Shown here piece after piece: positions 35,530-43,863 of a stretch of 64,000 bases of DNA. Under the pieces are notes generated by a model. That model had not been told where the DNA came from and made no database searches. It was given only the letters and a program-made list of their open reading frames with translations. Location: contig JBMORL010000084.1 in NCBI GenBank assembly GCA_049322335.1, positions 31,048 to 95,047 of the forward strand. Direction: 5' to 3'. The stretch's first letter is position 1, and every line of letters starts with the position of its first letter. A program made the translations under genes and the position numbers. This stretch comes from JBMORL01 sp049322335 (GTDB taxonomy: Bacteria; Bacteroidota; Bacteroidia; Flavobacteriales_D; UBA2798).

Positions 35530-37386
35530 TTATTTTCTGTTTAACATAGCCTGTTCCCAAAAATAAGGCATAATCCGGGTCCATGCCCTTTCTCCGTCTT
35601 TGAATTTTACTTCATTGCCATTAATAACTTTATTTAAATGAAGTTTGGCATCTTCTGCATTTACCAAAGAAGAGTTGCTGAAAGAGGAACTTGAAACAAC
35701 ATCCAGCAGAAATTCTTTCCATGGTCCTTTCATCCAGTCAACCACCGGGGTATTAAATCCCAGTTTTGTTTTGCGGTATATCACTTCATGCGGTACATAA
35801 CCACTTACAGCATCCCGAAGAACGGACTTTGTAAAACCATTCCTCAACTTGCTGTCCCATGGCAGGGAAAAACAGAAAGTAACCAGCCGGTGATCCATAA
35901 AAGGCATTCGTATTTCCACTCCGCTGGCCATCGAATACCTGTCGTAACTTCTTAATAATGTCGGTAAAATACTTACGTGAAAAAGTTCATAAAGGAGTGT
36001 ATTAAAATGGCCGGATTTTTTTTCTGAAATATTTTCTGTTTTGTTTCCTAAAAAACTTTTCCATTTATGGAGATAAAATCTTTTTTTTCCTTTAAAGTGA
36101 TTAATCATATACTCGTTATACGTACTAAAGTCAGCTTCTTTTTTTTCTGTCTGATCCGATTCCGGCCACATGTCGTTATACGCGCGGATAACACCTTCTA
36201 TCTTTTTTTTGTCATTTCCACAATCGGGAAAAGCGCTGAATACCTGGTTGCCGTAACCGGCCAGCATTTCATCGGCACCGTGTCCGTCAATGGAAACCAC
36301 TACATTATTTTTTCTTAATGCTTTATATGTTTCTATCATCGGAATGGGACTGGTAAAACTAAATTCCTCGAATTTGAAAAGATAGTCAGTAATATTTTCT
36401 ATTCCGCTCACCGGATCAATCTCCAGGAAATGAGCTTTCGCCCCGGTATAATCAACCACTTTCCGGGCATAATTTGTTTCATCCAAAAAAGTTCCCGGAA
36501 AAGTTGCAATAAATGCATGCTGCCAATCGGCCGACCGGGAATCGAGTTTATTTTTTTTTGCAATGGCGGCAATGGTACCCAATACTGCCGAAGAATCCAC
36601 GCCACCGCTTAGTGCAGTTCCTACCGAAACATCCGAGCGAAGACGAATCCTGCAGGCGTCTTCAAAAATTTCCCTGAACATTTCCACTTGCTCTTCATAC
36701 CGTGAGGGTGGTGGAGAAATATGATCATGCGTATTCCAGTACTTCACCTGGTTAAGCGATGTATCTCCGGGTTTGAAAACTGCCAGCGAACCGGCATAAA
36801 ATCTTTTAATACCACGAATAAGGCATTTATCCGTTGATTCGTAGTTATTAAGATGAGAAACACACCAGTTAAAATCTTCTGAAACGGTAACCTCATTTAG
36901 AAATGGAAATATCGCTTTCATTTCCGAGGCAAAAATAAATTTACCATTCACAAAAGAGTAAAAGAGTGGCTTTTTCCCGAAACGGTCGCGGGCCAAAAAA
37001 AGTTCTTTATTGTTTTTGTTCCAGATAGCCAGTGCCCACATTCCATTAAATTTTAATAAACTTTCTTTTCCCCACTCCAGGAATGCAGCTGCAATTACTT
37101 CGGTATCTGATTCGGTTTTGAACACATAATTCTTTTTTATGAGTTCGTTTTTTATTTCAGTAAAATTGTAGATCTCACCGTTAAATACTATTGCCAGGTG
37201 CTGATAGTGAAATGGCTGGGATGCGTTTTCGGAAAGATCGAGGATAGCCAGCCTGCGATGTCCCAGCATAATTTCGTCTTCTTTCCAAATCCCAAATCCA
37301 TCGGGCCCGCGATGTTGTATGGAATCAAGTGCTCTTTTAAAAGTACTTTCTTCAGTATGTCCGATTGCTCCCAGTATTCCGCACAT
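35530..37386 (-). CDS. asnB: Asparagine synthetase-type glutamine amidotransferase (second copy)
   Basis: 618 residues with the same architecture as the copy at 219. MCGILGAIG gives the Cys nucleophile, followed by QHRGPD (24-29), FNGEIYNF (68-75) and SDTEV (93-97). The PP-loop is SGGVDSS (260-266), and GVEIRMPFMDHRLV stands in the C-terminal domain. The two copies differ widely outside motifs, so they are old paralogues. Placed among glycosyltransferases and sharing one base with its neighbour upstream, it may amidate a uronic or nonulosonic acid, as proposed for AsnB-like enzymes in O-antigen clusters. Ordinary asparagine synthesis cannot be excluded. Confidence 0.9.
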   Translation of the reverse strand: MCGILGAIGHTEESTFKRALDSIQHRGPDGFGIWKEDEIMLGHRRLAILDLSENASQPFHYQHLAIVFNGEIYNFTEIKNELIKKNYVFKTESDTEVIAAAFLEWGKESLLKFNGMWALAIWNKNNKELFLARDRFGKKPLFYSFVNGKFIFASEMKAIFPFLNEVTVSEDFNWCVSHLNNYESTDKCLIRGIKRFYAGSLAVFKPGDTSLNQVKYWNTHDHISPPPSRYEEQVEMFREIFEDACRIRLRSDVSVGTALSGGVDSSAVLGTIAAIAKKNKLDSRSADWQHAFIATFPGTFLDETNYARKVVDYTGAKAHFLEIDPVSGIENITDYLFKFEEFSFTSPIPMIETYKALRKNNVVVSIDGHGADEMLAGYGNQVFSAFPDCGNDKKKIEGVIRAYNDMWPESDQTEKKEADFSTYNEYMINHFKGKKRFYLHKWKSFLGNKTENISEKKSGHFNTLLYELFHVSILPTLLRSYDRYSMASGVEIRMPFMDHRLVTFCFSLPWDSKLRNGFTKSVLRDAVSGYVPHEVIYRKTKLGFNTPVVDWMKGPWKEFLLDVVSSSSFSNSSLVNAEDAKLHLNKVINGNEVKFKDGERAWTRIMPYFWEQAMLNRK

Positions 37387-38906
37387 CAGTTTTGGGTAAT
37401 GAGTTGATTTAAATTTTTTAGAATAATTTTCTCATCGGTTTCAATAAAAGGCAAAATGTTTCCGGGAGCTGAATATGTTGTTTCCAGTTCCTGTAACAGA
37501 TCGTTGTAAGTAAAGGCAACCCTGAATAACCCGTTATCCACATCTTTTTTCATGATCTCTGCTCCGTTTTTATGAATGAGAATAACTTTTTTTCCGAATG
37601 CCGCAGCTTCATACGCAACGGTTGACCATAAGGTGATCACGGTATCCGCTTCCCTGAGCAAAAGATACAACGGCAGGCGTGTGCTTTCATCCCATTCGAT
37701 ACAGGGATGCTGAGAAAATCCTTGTTTGATCTTTTCTTCCTCTTTTTTCATTGCCGGATGAAACCGGAATTTCCAGGAATATTTCCCGGCCGTTTCAGTA
37801 ACAACCGAAGCAAGGAATCCGGGAACAGGTTGGTCTACCGGCTGAAGAGCAACAAGAATTACCGGAATTCCGGCAGGTTCTTTTTTTCCGGCATACTGAG
37901 ACGCGGCCCGTGAAATAAAATTTTTGTCGTTTTTCCAGAGGTATAACCAGGGATGGCCACCGGTTATGGTTTTATGAAAAGTGTTTTTGATCATTTCATC
38001 TTTTCTGTGTTTGCTTTCTTCACCAAAAACCCAGAAATATTCGGGCCAGCATTCATATCCGCGGGATGGCACTTTGGTATAGTGATTATCGAACGGGCTG
38101 AATTCTCCCTGCTGGCCATGTTGAATTTCCACCGAAGGGATGGCGCATTTGCGACACGCTAAGGCAGCAGAGAAATTTTTTTCATGATAAAATGTATTAT
38201 AAAATACCACCCGGGGAGAAATAACTGTAAACAGTTTTTCCAATTCATCTGCACATAAAAAAACCGGCCTTATCCGGGCCAGCAAATCTTTTTCATTTAA
38301 AAATCCGGGGCATTCTCTTTTGATCGCTTTATCAACAGCAGAATAATGAACTAACCTGTCGCTGAATAAAAACCCGGCCGGAGAATTTTTTATTACTTCA
38401 TAATATTCGTTCTGAAGAGTTACCCATTCATTGATAACATTTACCGACATAGATGATGTACGTAAATCAGCGGGCAATGTAACCGTTTCTTTATCGGTTA
38501 TGTATAGCATGTTTACATTTTCGGGCAACATTTTTTTTAAACCAAAGGAAAATACATCAATAAGTTCACCCTCAAATTCGGTTTTTCTTTCAGCATCGTG
38601 CCCGAAATATGCCACCTGGTTGATTTCTGCCTTTTTTGCTGAGCGAATAAGCTGTTCTATTTCTCTTTTTTTTGCGGCCAGTTTTTTACGGTTATTCCGG
38701 TAATAACTGAAAACATAACGCAGGGAGTATTTTTTTTTATTATTCTGCTGAGACTGAAACCCGGCAGGATCGGAATGAAAAAGGTGGTATGTAAGGAAAA
38801 CACGAATGAGCGGCCATACAGGAATATTTCTGTAAGTAACCGCATTTACATCTGATTCCTTTTCTATCCTGATCAATATATCCAGTATTTCCTTATGCGA
38901 TCTCAT
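37386..38906 (-). CDS. Probable surface-polysaccharide transferase of GT-B type, function unassigned
   Basis: 506 residues. I do not recognise a definite family. The C-terminal half has CAIPSVEIQHGQQGEFSPFD, HPAMKKEEEKIKQG, PLYLLLREADTVITLWSTVA and YEAAAFGKKVILI. The combination of a HGQQG loop, a KFRFHPA strand and a T-x-x-S-T-V-A-Y-E-A segment recalls capsule transferases and CDP-glycerol-type transferases with a GT-B fold. The N-terminal 120 residues are basic and helical. It overlaps the aminotransferase gene upstream by 14 bases. It may attach the sugar made by the nonulosonate genes beside it (inference). Confidence 0.55.
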   Translation of the reverse strand: MRSHKEILDILIRIEKESDVNAVTYRNIPVWPLIRVFLTYHLFHSDPAGFQSQQNNKKKYSLRYVFSYYRNNRKKLAAKKREIEQLIRSAKKAEINQVAYFGHDAERKTEFEGELIDVFSFGLKKMLPENVNMLYITDKETVTLPADLRTSSMSVNVINEWVTLQNEYYEVIKNSPAGFLFSDRLVHYSAVDKAIKRECPGFLNEKDLLARIRPVFLCADELEKLFTVISPRVVFYNTFYHEKNFSAALACRKCAIPSVEIQHGQQGEFSPFDNHYTKVPSRGYECWPEYFWVFGEESKHRKDEMIKNTFHKTITGGHPWLYLWKNDKNFISRAASQYAGKKEPAGIPVILVALQPVDQPVPGFLASVVTETAGKYSWKFRFHPAMKKEEEKIKQGFSQHPCIEWDESTRLPLYLLLREADTVITLWSTVAYEAAAFGKKVILIHKNGAEIMKKDVDNGLFRVAFTYNDLLQELETTYSAPGNILPFIETDEKIILKNLNQLITQN

Positions 38907-40308
38907 TTTTCAGCTCTGCCAGCGCCTGATCTATTTTTCCAAAATCTACATTTTTTATGGTAGGCAGATTCATTCCTTTAGCGGAAAGTTCGCGGCTTAC
39001 TGCAGAAGAGAAAGAATAGGGCTTATAAATATCCATGGAAGAAAGAGAATAAAAGAAAGGGCGCACGTCTACCCCGTTCCGCGAAAGTGTATCAAAGACC
39101 AACTCACGTTCTACGCCTTCCAGCAATACAGATACCAGCCAAACGGTTTTTATTCTTCCCTCTATATTTTTTTGCCAGCAAATAAACGGGTATTTTCCGA
39201 GCAATGAACGGTATTTCGACTCGGTTTCCTTTCTTTCCCGGAGTATTTCTTCTATTCTTTCCAGCTGGGCACAACCGATGGCCGCCTGCAGATTGGTCAT
39301 CCGGTAATTGAATCCTACATGTTCATGCCAGTATTTTTTGGTTTTGCTCATGCCATGATCGCGAAGCACACGCATTTTTTCATTCAGCGCATCGTCATTG
39401 GTAAGACACATTCCACCTTCACCGGTGGTAATTACTTTATTTCCATAAAAAGAAAAACAGGAAATATGTCCGAACGATCCTGTCTTTTTTCCGTTATAAA
39501 CCGCACCGTGTGCTTCTGCCGCATCTTCAATAACATACAGGTTATGCTTGTGTGCAATAGCCATAATGGCATCCATATCGCAGGGTTGCCCGTAAAGGTG
39601 AACCGGAATAATGGCTTTTGTTTTCGGAGTAATTGCTTTTTCCACTTCTTTTGGGTCAATACACCAGCTGTCTTTTTCCACATCTACTATAACGGGAGTG
39701 GCATTAGCGTGGAGCACCGTATTAATAGTAGCTGCAAAAGTAAGATCAGGAACGATAACCTCATCGCCTTTTCCTATACCCAGTGCTACCATGGCCAGGT
39801 GAAGCGCTACTGTTCCGTTGGAAACGGCAACACCATGACGGGTGCCGCAATAAGAAGCAAAATTTTTCTCAAAATCTGTAATGTATTTTCCTGAACTGGA
39901 AATCCACGTAGAGAGAAAAGCATCCGACAGGTACGAAAATTCTTTTCCGGCAAGATCGGGTTCTGCTACCGGCATCATGTGCACCCGGTGTTCGTACCTG
40001 AAATAATCCACCGGTTCGAAATTTTCGTTAACGATCGGAATTACGCGAACACGTTTATCTGATTTTTTAAGAAGTTCTTCCACGGGTTCACCTTGCCGGG
40101 CTACAACAAATTCCTTCAGGTCTTCCTTTACAATTTCTGATTTGAGGTCTCTTCCTGCGAGCAACATTCTTCGAACATCGCCATCAGTTACCACACCACA
40201 AAGCCTGTTTTTTTCATCAACAATAAAAGCGATACCGGCTGGTTCATGATTGATCGCTTCAAGCACCTGCAGTAAAGGAGATTTTAATTGGCAAATGGAT
40301 TTCTTCAT
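38893..40308 (-). CDS. CBS-domain pair fused to a DegT/DnrJ/EryC1 sugar aminotransferase
   Basis: 471 residues. Residues 1-110 form a CBS pair (GIAFIVDEKNRLCGVVTDGD, VRRMLLAGRDL, VRVIPIVNENFEPVDYF). Such pairs usually precede sugar nucleotidyltransferase domains in legionaminate-type clusters. Residues about 112-471 are a full DegT aminotransferase: AVSNGTVALHLAMVALGIGK, VIVPDLTFAATINTVL, VIEDAAEAHGA and CFSFYGNKVITTGEGGM with Lys291 for PLP, then RMTNLQAAIGCAQLERI. It would aminate a 4-keto nucleotide sugar. The nucleotidyltransferase normally joined to the CBS part is absent. One base separates it from the isomerase gene upstream. Confidence 0.88.
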   Translation of the reverse strand: MKKSICQLKSPLLQVLEAINHEPAGIAFIVDEKNRLCGVVTDGDVRRMLLAGRDLKSEIVKEDLKEFVVARQGEPVEELLKKSDKRVRVIPIVNENFEPVDYFRYEHRVHMMPVAEPDLAGKEFSYLSDAFLSTWISSSGKYITDFEKNFASYCGTRHGVAVSNGTVALHLAMVALGIGKGDEVIVPDLTFAATINTVLHANATPVIVDVEKDSWCIDPKEVEKAITPKTKAIIPVHLYGQPCDMDAIMAIAHKHNLYVIEDAAEAHGAVYNGKKTGSFGHISCFSFYGNKVITTGEGGMCLTNDDALNEKMRVLRDHGMSKTKKYWHEHVGFNYRMTNLQAAIGCAQLERIEEILRERKETESKYRSLLGKYPFICWQKNIEGRIKTVWLVSVLLEGVERELVFDTLSRNGVDVRPFFYSLSSMDIYKPYSFSSAVSRELSAKGMNLPTIKNVDFGKIDQALAELKNEIA

Positions 40309-40309
40309 A

Positions 40310-41158
40310 TCAGAAAAGGCTCATTACGTTGTTATAACTTTCTTTCAGTTTTTCCATTCCGTCATACACTTCCAGGGTAACCGTTTTATTTTTCCAGTTG
40401 AGTTGCTTCAGGCTTTTGTATAACTCCGATTTTTCCGAAAACCAGTTATTGGAATCCCGTTTTCCGTCATTATCGCTAATGTGAATATAGTCTGTTTCTT
40501 CGAAAAACAGGTGAAGTTCTTTTTCAAAGTCGAGTTTTAGCGTATTAACACTCACTTTCAGATGAGCAACGTCAAGCAGGGGCAAGAAACTGATCCTTTC
40601 CCTGAACTCCCGGTAGCCTGCAAAATCGGTGATGAAAAAAGGGTTTATTGCGTTATAATTCCTGTAATTTTCTTCCGAAAGAACATTATTTTCAATATAC
40701 AGTTTAACATTTTTTCCTGATTTTCCGAGTTCTGTAAATGCGTTGCAAAAGCGTTCCATTGCTTTTTCGCGATCAGCCAGTTGCTGGCGTGAAATACTTT
40801 TTCCCACCTGGTTAACCGGAATATTAATAAGAAAACCGGCATGAAATCCGAATTTAGACGCCCCCAGTTGTTCAGAAAGCTGTATCGCACGCAAAATATG
40901 TTGTTTACTCAACTGAAAAACTTCTTCCTCTTCTGCCGCCAGGTTCAATACAAAATCTTTTTCGGGAGCCGGAAAATAATTATGACACAAAAAATGTAAT
41001 GAATATTTTTCTTTCAGTTTTAGCAGTTCTTTTTCCGGTGATGACAGATAGCGCGTTCCGCCCGAAAGTTCTATGTGTGAAAAACCTTCTTCAGCCAAAA
41101 TAGTTACGGCTTTTGCCATATCATTTGTTTTCACACAGGAGCTCGACACGTATATCAT
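40310..41158 (-). CDS. Sugar phosphate isomerase/epimerase-like TIM-barrel protein
   Basis: 282 residues from the ATG at 41156-41158 (MIYVSSSCVKTND), which overlaps the stop of the acetyltransferase gene as ATGA. The frame stays open to 41350, but the added 64 residues are cysteine-rich out-of-frame translation of that gene. AVTILAEEGFSHIELSGGTR, LGASKFGFHAGF, VKLYIENNVLSE, FLPLLDVAHLKVSV and DYIHISDNDGKRD match the xylose-isomerase-like / AP-endonuclease-2 barrel with metal-binding Glu, Asp and His. Placed among nonulosonate genes, it probably isomerises a sugar precursor, but the substrate is not known. Confidence 0.8.
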   Translation of the reverse strand: MIYVSSSCVKTNDMAKAVTILAEEGFSHIELSGGTRYLSSPEKELLKLKEKYSLHFLCHNYFPAPEKDFVLNLAAEEEEVFQLSKQHILRAIQLSEQLGASKFGFHAGFLINIPVNQVGKSISRQQLADREKAMERFCNAFTELGKSGKNVKLYIENNVLSEENYRNYNAINPFFITDFAGYREFRERISFLPLLDVAHLKVSVNTLKLDFEKELHLFFEETDYIHISDNDGKRDSNNWFSEKSELYKSLKQLNWKNKTVTLEVYDGMEKLKESYNNVMSLF

Positions 41159-41775
41159 TTCAACCTCCCTGCAGGAACACCGGTATATACACCGGGCTTT
41201 GTAATATTTTTTACCACCACAGCACCGGCACCTATCGTAACACCACTGCAAACAGAAACACTGTCTTTTATAACGGCTCCCGCCCCTATGAAGCAACTGT
41301 TGCCAATCTTCACCCGGCCACAAATAACGGCTCCCACCGAAATATGGCAATGATTGCCAATTTTGGCTTCGTGCTCAATGATACAACCGGAATTAATAAT
41401 AGTATTATCACCCACCACCGCCATAGCATTGATATAGGCAAAAGCAAAAACCAGGTTGGAATTTCCCAGCCGGGCCGATAATTCAATGCAAGCAGCCGGA
41501 TGAATGATATTTTTATCCCATATTTTTTTACCGTAAATTGTAAACAGTTTTTCACGCAACTGGTTGTTACCTGTTGCCAGCACAATCCGTGAGCGCGCAG
41601 GAATGTCTTTTATTTTTCCTTTTATTTCTGATGAAAGAATCTTTTCTTTTTTCTTTCCTGTAAACGAATCGTCATAAATACCTTCTATGGCAAATCCATT
41701 ATTCATCAGCAACGAAACCACCGAACGGGAATGCCCTCCGGATCCTATAACAACTATCGTTTCAGATTTTTTCAT
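41155..41775 (-). CDS. NeuD/PglD-type sugar O- or N-acetyltransferase
   Basis: 206 residues. The N-terminal subdomain TIVVIGSGGHSRSVVSLL and GIYDDSFTGKKK is the nucleotide-sugar-binding portion of the NeuD/PglD group. The C-terminal two thirds is a left-handed beta-helix with hexapeptide turns: VVGDNTIINSGCIIEHEAKI, GNHCHISVGAVICGRVKIGN and SCFIGAGAVIKDSVSVCSGV, ending GVYTGVPAGRLK. The HEAKIG turn bears the expected base His. It overlaps neuB by 14 bases. Likely role: acetylation of the sialic-like acid or of its amino-sugar precursor. Confidence 0.88.
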   Translation of the reverse strand: MKKSETIVVIGSGGHSRSVVSLLMNNGFAIEGIYDDSFTGKKKEKILSSEIKGKIKDIPARSRIVLATGNNQLREKLFTIYGKKIWDKNIIHPAACIELSARLGNSNLVFAFAYINAMAVVGDNTIINSGCIIEHEAKIGNHCHISVGAVICGRVKIGNSCFIGAGAVIKDSVSVCSGVTIGAGAVVVKNITKPGVYTGVPAGRLK

Positions 41776-42814
41776 CGATAATATCGTTTATGTTATAACT
41801 CCGCGTAGCATTTTGAGAAAGCAGTTTTTTATATAATAAAGGTGAAATACCTTTTCCTCCTGTTCTTTTGGCCACAAAACTCTCTTCTGTGAACCGGTCA
41901 CCGGTTTTTATTTCGCGTGCTGCCACCAGGCATTTTTGCAGTGAATTTCGGGTAAATTTTTCTGCTTCCACAGGTTCTTTAACAGCACTTCCCATGTATT
42001 TTTCGATTTGCCGGATTTGTTTTACAAAATCTTTCAGTTCCTGCGGATCAAGGGAAGCCGAATGATCGGGGCCGGGTTGATTTTTGTCGAGTGTAAAATG
42101 TTTTTCCACCGCACATACTCCCATAGGAACCGCATAGGGAGCTGCACCGATTCCTACTGAATGATCGGAATATCCCACCAGCATATCAAATTCTTTTTTG
42201 AATGTTTCAATTACACGAAGATTGGCTTCTTCATCAGCAATCGGGTAGTTGGCGGTACATTGAAGCAATACGACATTTTTATTCCACGGATAAATTTCTT
42301 CCAGTGCAACACGTATTTCATCCAGGTAACACATTCCTGTGGACAACAAAAGTGGTTTTCCGGTTTGCGCAATTTTTTTCAGGAAAGGAAGATTGGTGGT
42401 ATCTGTAGAAGCTATTTTATAGGCTTCCACCCCCGTTTCTTCCAGTTCATACAAGCTGCCTTCATCAAACGGAGTGATAAGAAAAGTGATGTTTTTTTTA
42501 TGACAATATTCTTTTAATTCAGCGTAATGCGATTTTGAGAGCTCCAGTTTTTTCAGCATCTGGAATTGCGATTCAGCTGCATCAGTGGTTTTTTTCTGGT
42601 AAGGCGCTTTTTCTACATTACCGAGAATCAGGTTTTCAGTGCGAAAGGCCTGGAATTTTACTGCGTTAGCTCCCGCTTCGGCTGCTACATCTACCAGCTG
42701 CCGGGCTATTTGCATATCTCCCCCGTGATTAACCCCCGCTTCAGCAATGATATATACAGGCGAAGCTTCAAAGAATCCGAACCCTCCTATGGAAAATTTC
42801 CTGTTGAATTTCAT
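41762..42814 (-). CDS. neuB: N-acetylneuraminate synthase family enzyme (NeuB, copy 1)
   Basis: 350 residues with both NeuB domains. The TIM barrel has IIAEAGVNHGGDMQIARQLV, NAVKFQAFRTENL, ITPFDEGSLYELEE, YKIASTDTTNLPFL and VGYSDHSVGIGAAPYAVPMG, with CAVEKHFTLDKNQPGPDHSA. The C-terminal SAF/antifreeze-like domain starts at NSLQKCLVAAREIKTGDRF. The enzyme condenses a ManNAc-type sugar with PEP to give a nonulosonic acid (sialic, legionaminic or similar). Motifs are canonical. Upstream lies a 131-base spacer with inverted repeats. A second NeuB is at 45322. Confidence 0.92.
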   Translation of the reverse strand: MKFNRKFSIGGFGFFEASPVYIIAEAGVNHGGDMQIARQLVDVAAEAGANAVKFQAFRTENLILGNVEKAPYQKKTTDAAESQFQMLKKLELSKSHYAELKEYCHKKNITFLITPFDEGSLYELEETGVEAYKIASTDTTNLPFLKKIAQTGKPLLLSTGMCYLDEIRVALEEIYPWNKNVVLLQCTANYPIADEEANLRVIETFKKEFDMLVGYSDHSVGIGAAPYAVPMGVCAVEKHFTLDKNQPGPDHSASLDPQELKDFVKQIRQIEKYMGSAVKEPVEAEKFTRNSLQKCLVAAREIKTGDRFTEESFVAKRTGGKGISPLLYKKLLSQNATRSYNINDIIDEKI

Positions 42815-42844
42815 GTGTATATCATTTGTTTTTTAGCGGTTACA

Positions 42845-42928
42845 TGTCTGCCGGCAGACAGAAAATATTCATGATTGGTTAGTGTTTTACCTTTAAGGAA
42901 TCATGAATATTTCATAGTTACAAATATG
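42845..42928 (-). promoter_or_regulatory. Spacer before neuB with a 16-bp palindrome, a 14-bp inverted repeat and a weak -7 element
   Basis: TGTCTGCCGGCAGACA (42845-42860) is a perfect palindrome with no loop. AAATATTCATGATT (42863-42876) and AATCATGAATATTT (42899-42912) are perfect reverse complements separated by 22 bases. On the minus strand CATATTTG (42928-42921) resembles TAnnTTTG with one mismatch. Transcripts from it would begin near the outer arm and carry both structures in a leader of about 100 bases before neuB. Alternatively the repeats are a terminator for the acyl-transfer genes upstream, or an operator. Confidence 0.5.
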
Positions 42929-42945
42929 CAAAAAAAACGGGTGGA

Positions 42946-43863
42946 TTAACGGGGATTATTGCCCAGGAAACGATTGATTTCTGCACATACCATTTGGGAA
43001 GATGTCCTGTCAAGATGACTGCCGTCTATGGTTAAAAACCGGTTATTTTCATTGGTAAAATTCAGGTATGTGATCCCGTTTTTTTCACCCGTTTCTTCCA
43101 TTTTTCGGTCAAAATCCGGCCAAAATTCCTTCTCCAGCTCATACATTTCGGAAGAAAGAGGCAATCGGGTTAAAACAACTGTTCCCTGTTTTTTCAGCCC
43201 GGCAATCAGTTCTTCAAATGACTGAAGACGTTCATCCGAAATTGTTGCTTCGGGAAAAACATGTTCGCGGTGTTCTTTTTCCGCCAGAATAATCCTTTTT
43301 TTCAGTTTCAGGCTGTCGCGATTGAATTTTACCTCGAGCCATCCATTGGAGTGAAGCAATAATGCGCTTTCCTTTTTATCAGAGAATATCCGGTAAAGCG
43401 GTTTTTTATAACTCTTCAGCAGGTATTCTGCGTTCACGGAACCATTAAAAGTATACAACTGCCCCAGGAATGAGTGTTGTTCGGGAAATAACGAGTCGGG
43501 CGATGCATTGCGCTTTACGGTAAAAGAAAGCGGGTTAACCTCCACAATAAAAATCCCGTTTTTTACAGAGCTATCGAGTTTTTTGAATATTGCATGGTTA
43601 TATACTTCACCAAAAGGAGAATGTGCCTGGGTAAACGAAAAATTCATCGGGTTAGTTCCGGCATCCAGTCCGTTAAACGCCCAGTCAGGATTCAACGCCT
43701 GCGCAGCCCGTGACGAACCAATGATCATGGAAGTAGCTTTGGGGCCGGTAAACCGAAGATAAAATTCATCTACCGGTTGTTGTACGGCAATAGTAAAAAA
43801 ATAGTAGTTCAGGGCAATAATCACTGCCGAAAATACTGTTGCTTTTACTATAAATTTTTTCAT
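42946..43863 (-). CDS. SGNH/DltD-AlgJ-like partner protein of the MBOAT acyltransferase
   Basis: 305 residues. One N-terminal membrane helix (about 7-27) leaves the rest in the periplasm. ATSMIIGSSRAAQALNPDWA (44-63) has the GSSR version of the SGNH Ser block found in DltD and AlgJ/AlgX-type proteins. LTIDGSHLDRTSSQMVCAEI near the C-terminus supplies the Asp/His pair. Such proteins take acyl groups brought across the membrane by an MBOAT protein and place them on exported glycan. Its start codon shares base 43863 with the MBOAT stop, which strengthens the pairing. Confidence 0.75.
   Translation of the reverse strand: MKKFIVKATVFSAVIIALNYYFFTIAVQQPVDEFYLRFTGPKATSMIIGSSRAAQALNPDWAFNGLDAGTNPMNFSFTQAHSPFGEVYNHAIFKKLDSSVKNGIFIVEVNPLSFTVKRNASPDSLFPEQHSFLGQLYTFNGSVNAEYLLKSYKKPLYRIFSDKKESALLLHSNGWLEVKFNRDSLKLKKRIILAEKEHREHVFPEATISDERLQSFEELIAGLKKQGTVVLTRLPLSSEMYELEKEFWPDFDRKMEETGEKNGITYLNFTNENNRFLTIDGSHLDRTSSQMVCAEINRFLGNNPR

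Noticed and set aside
41159..41350. Cysteine-rich N-terminal extension of the TIM-barrel isomerase
   Set aside because: Out-of-frame reading of the NeuD gene. The ATGA overlap at 41155-41158 gives the natural start.
42863..42912. Integron attC or recombinase site
   Set aside because: The arms are perfect rather than imperfect, lack the GTTRRRY/RYYYAAC ends, and no integrase or gene cassette is nearby.
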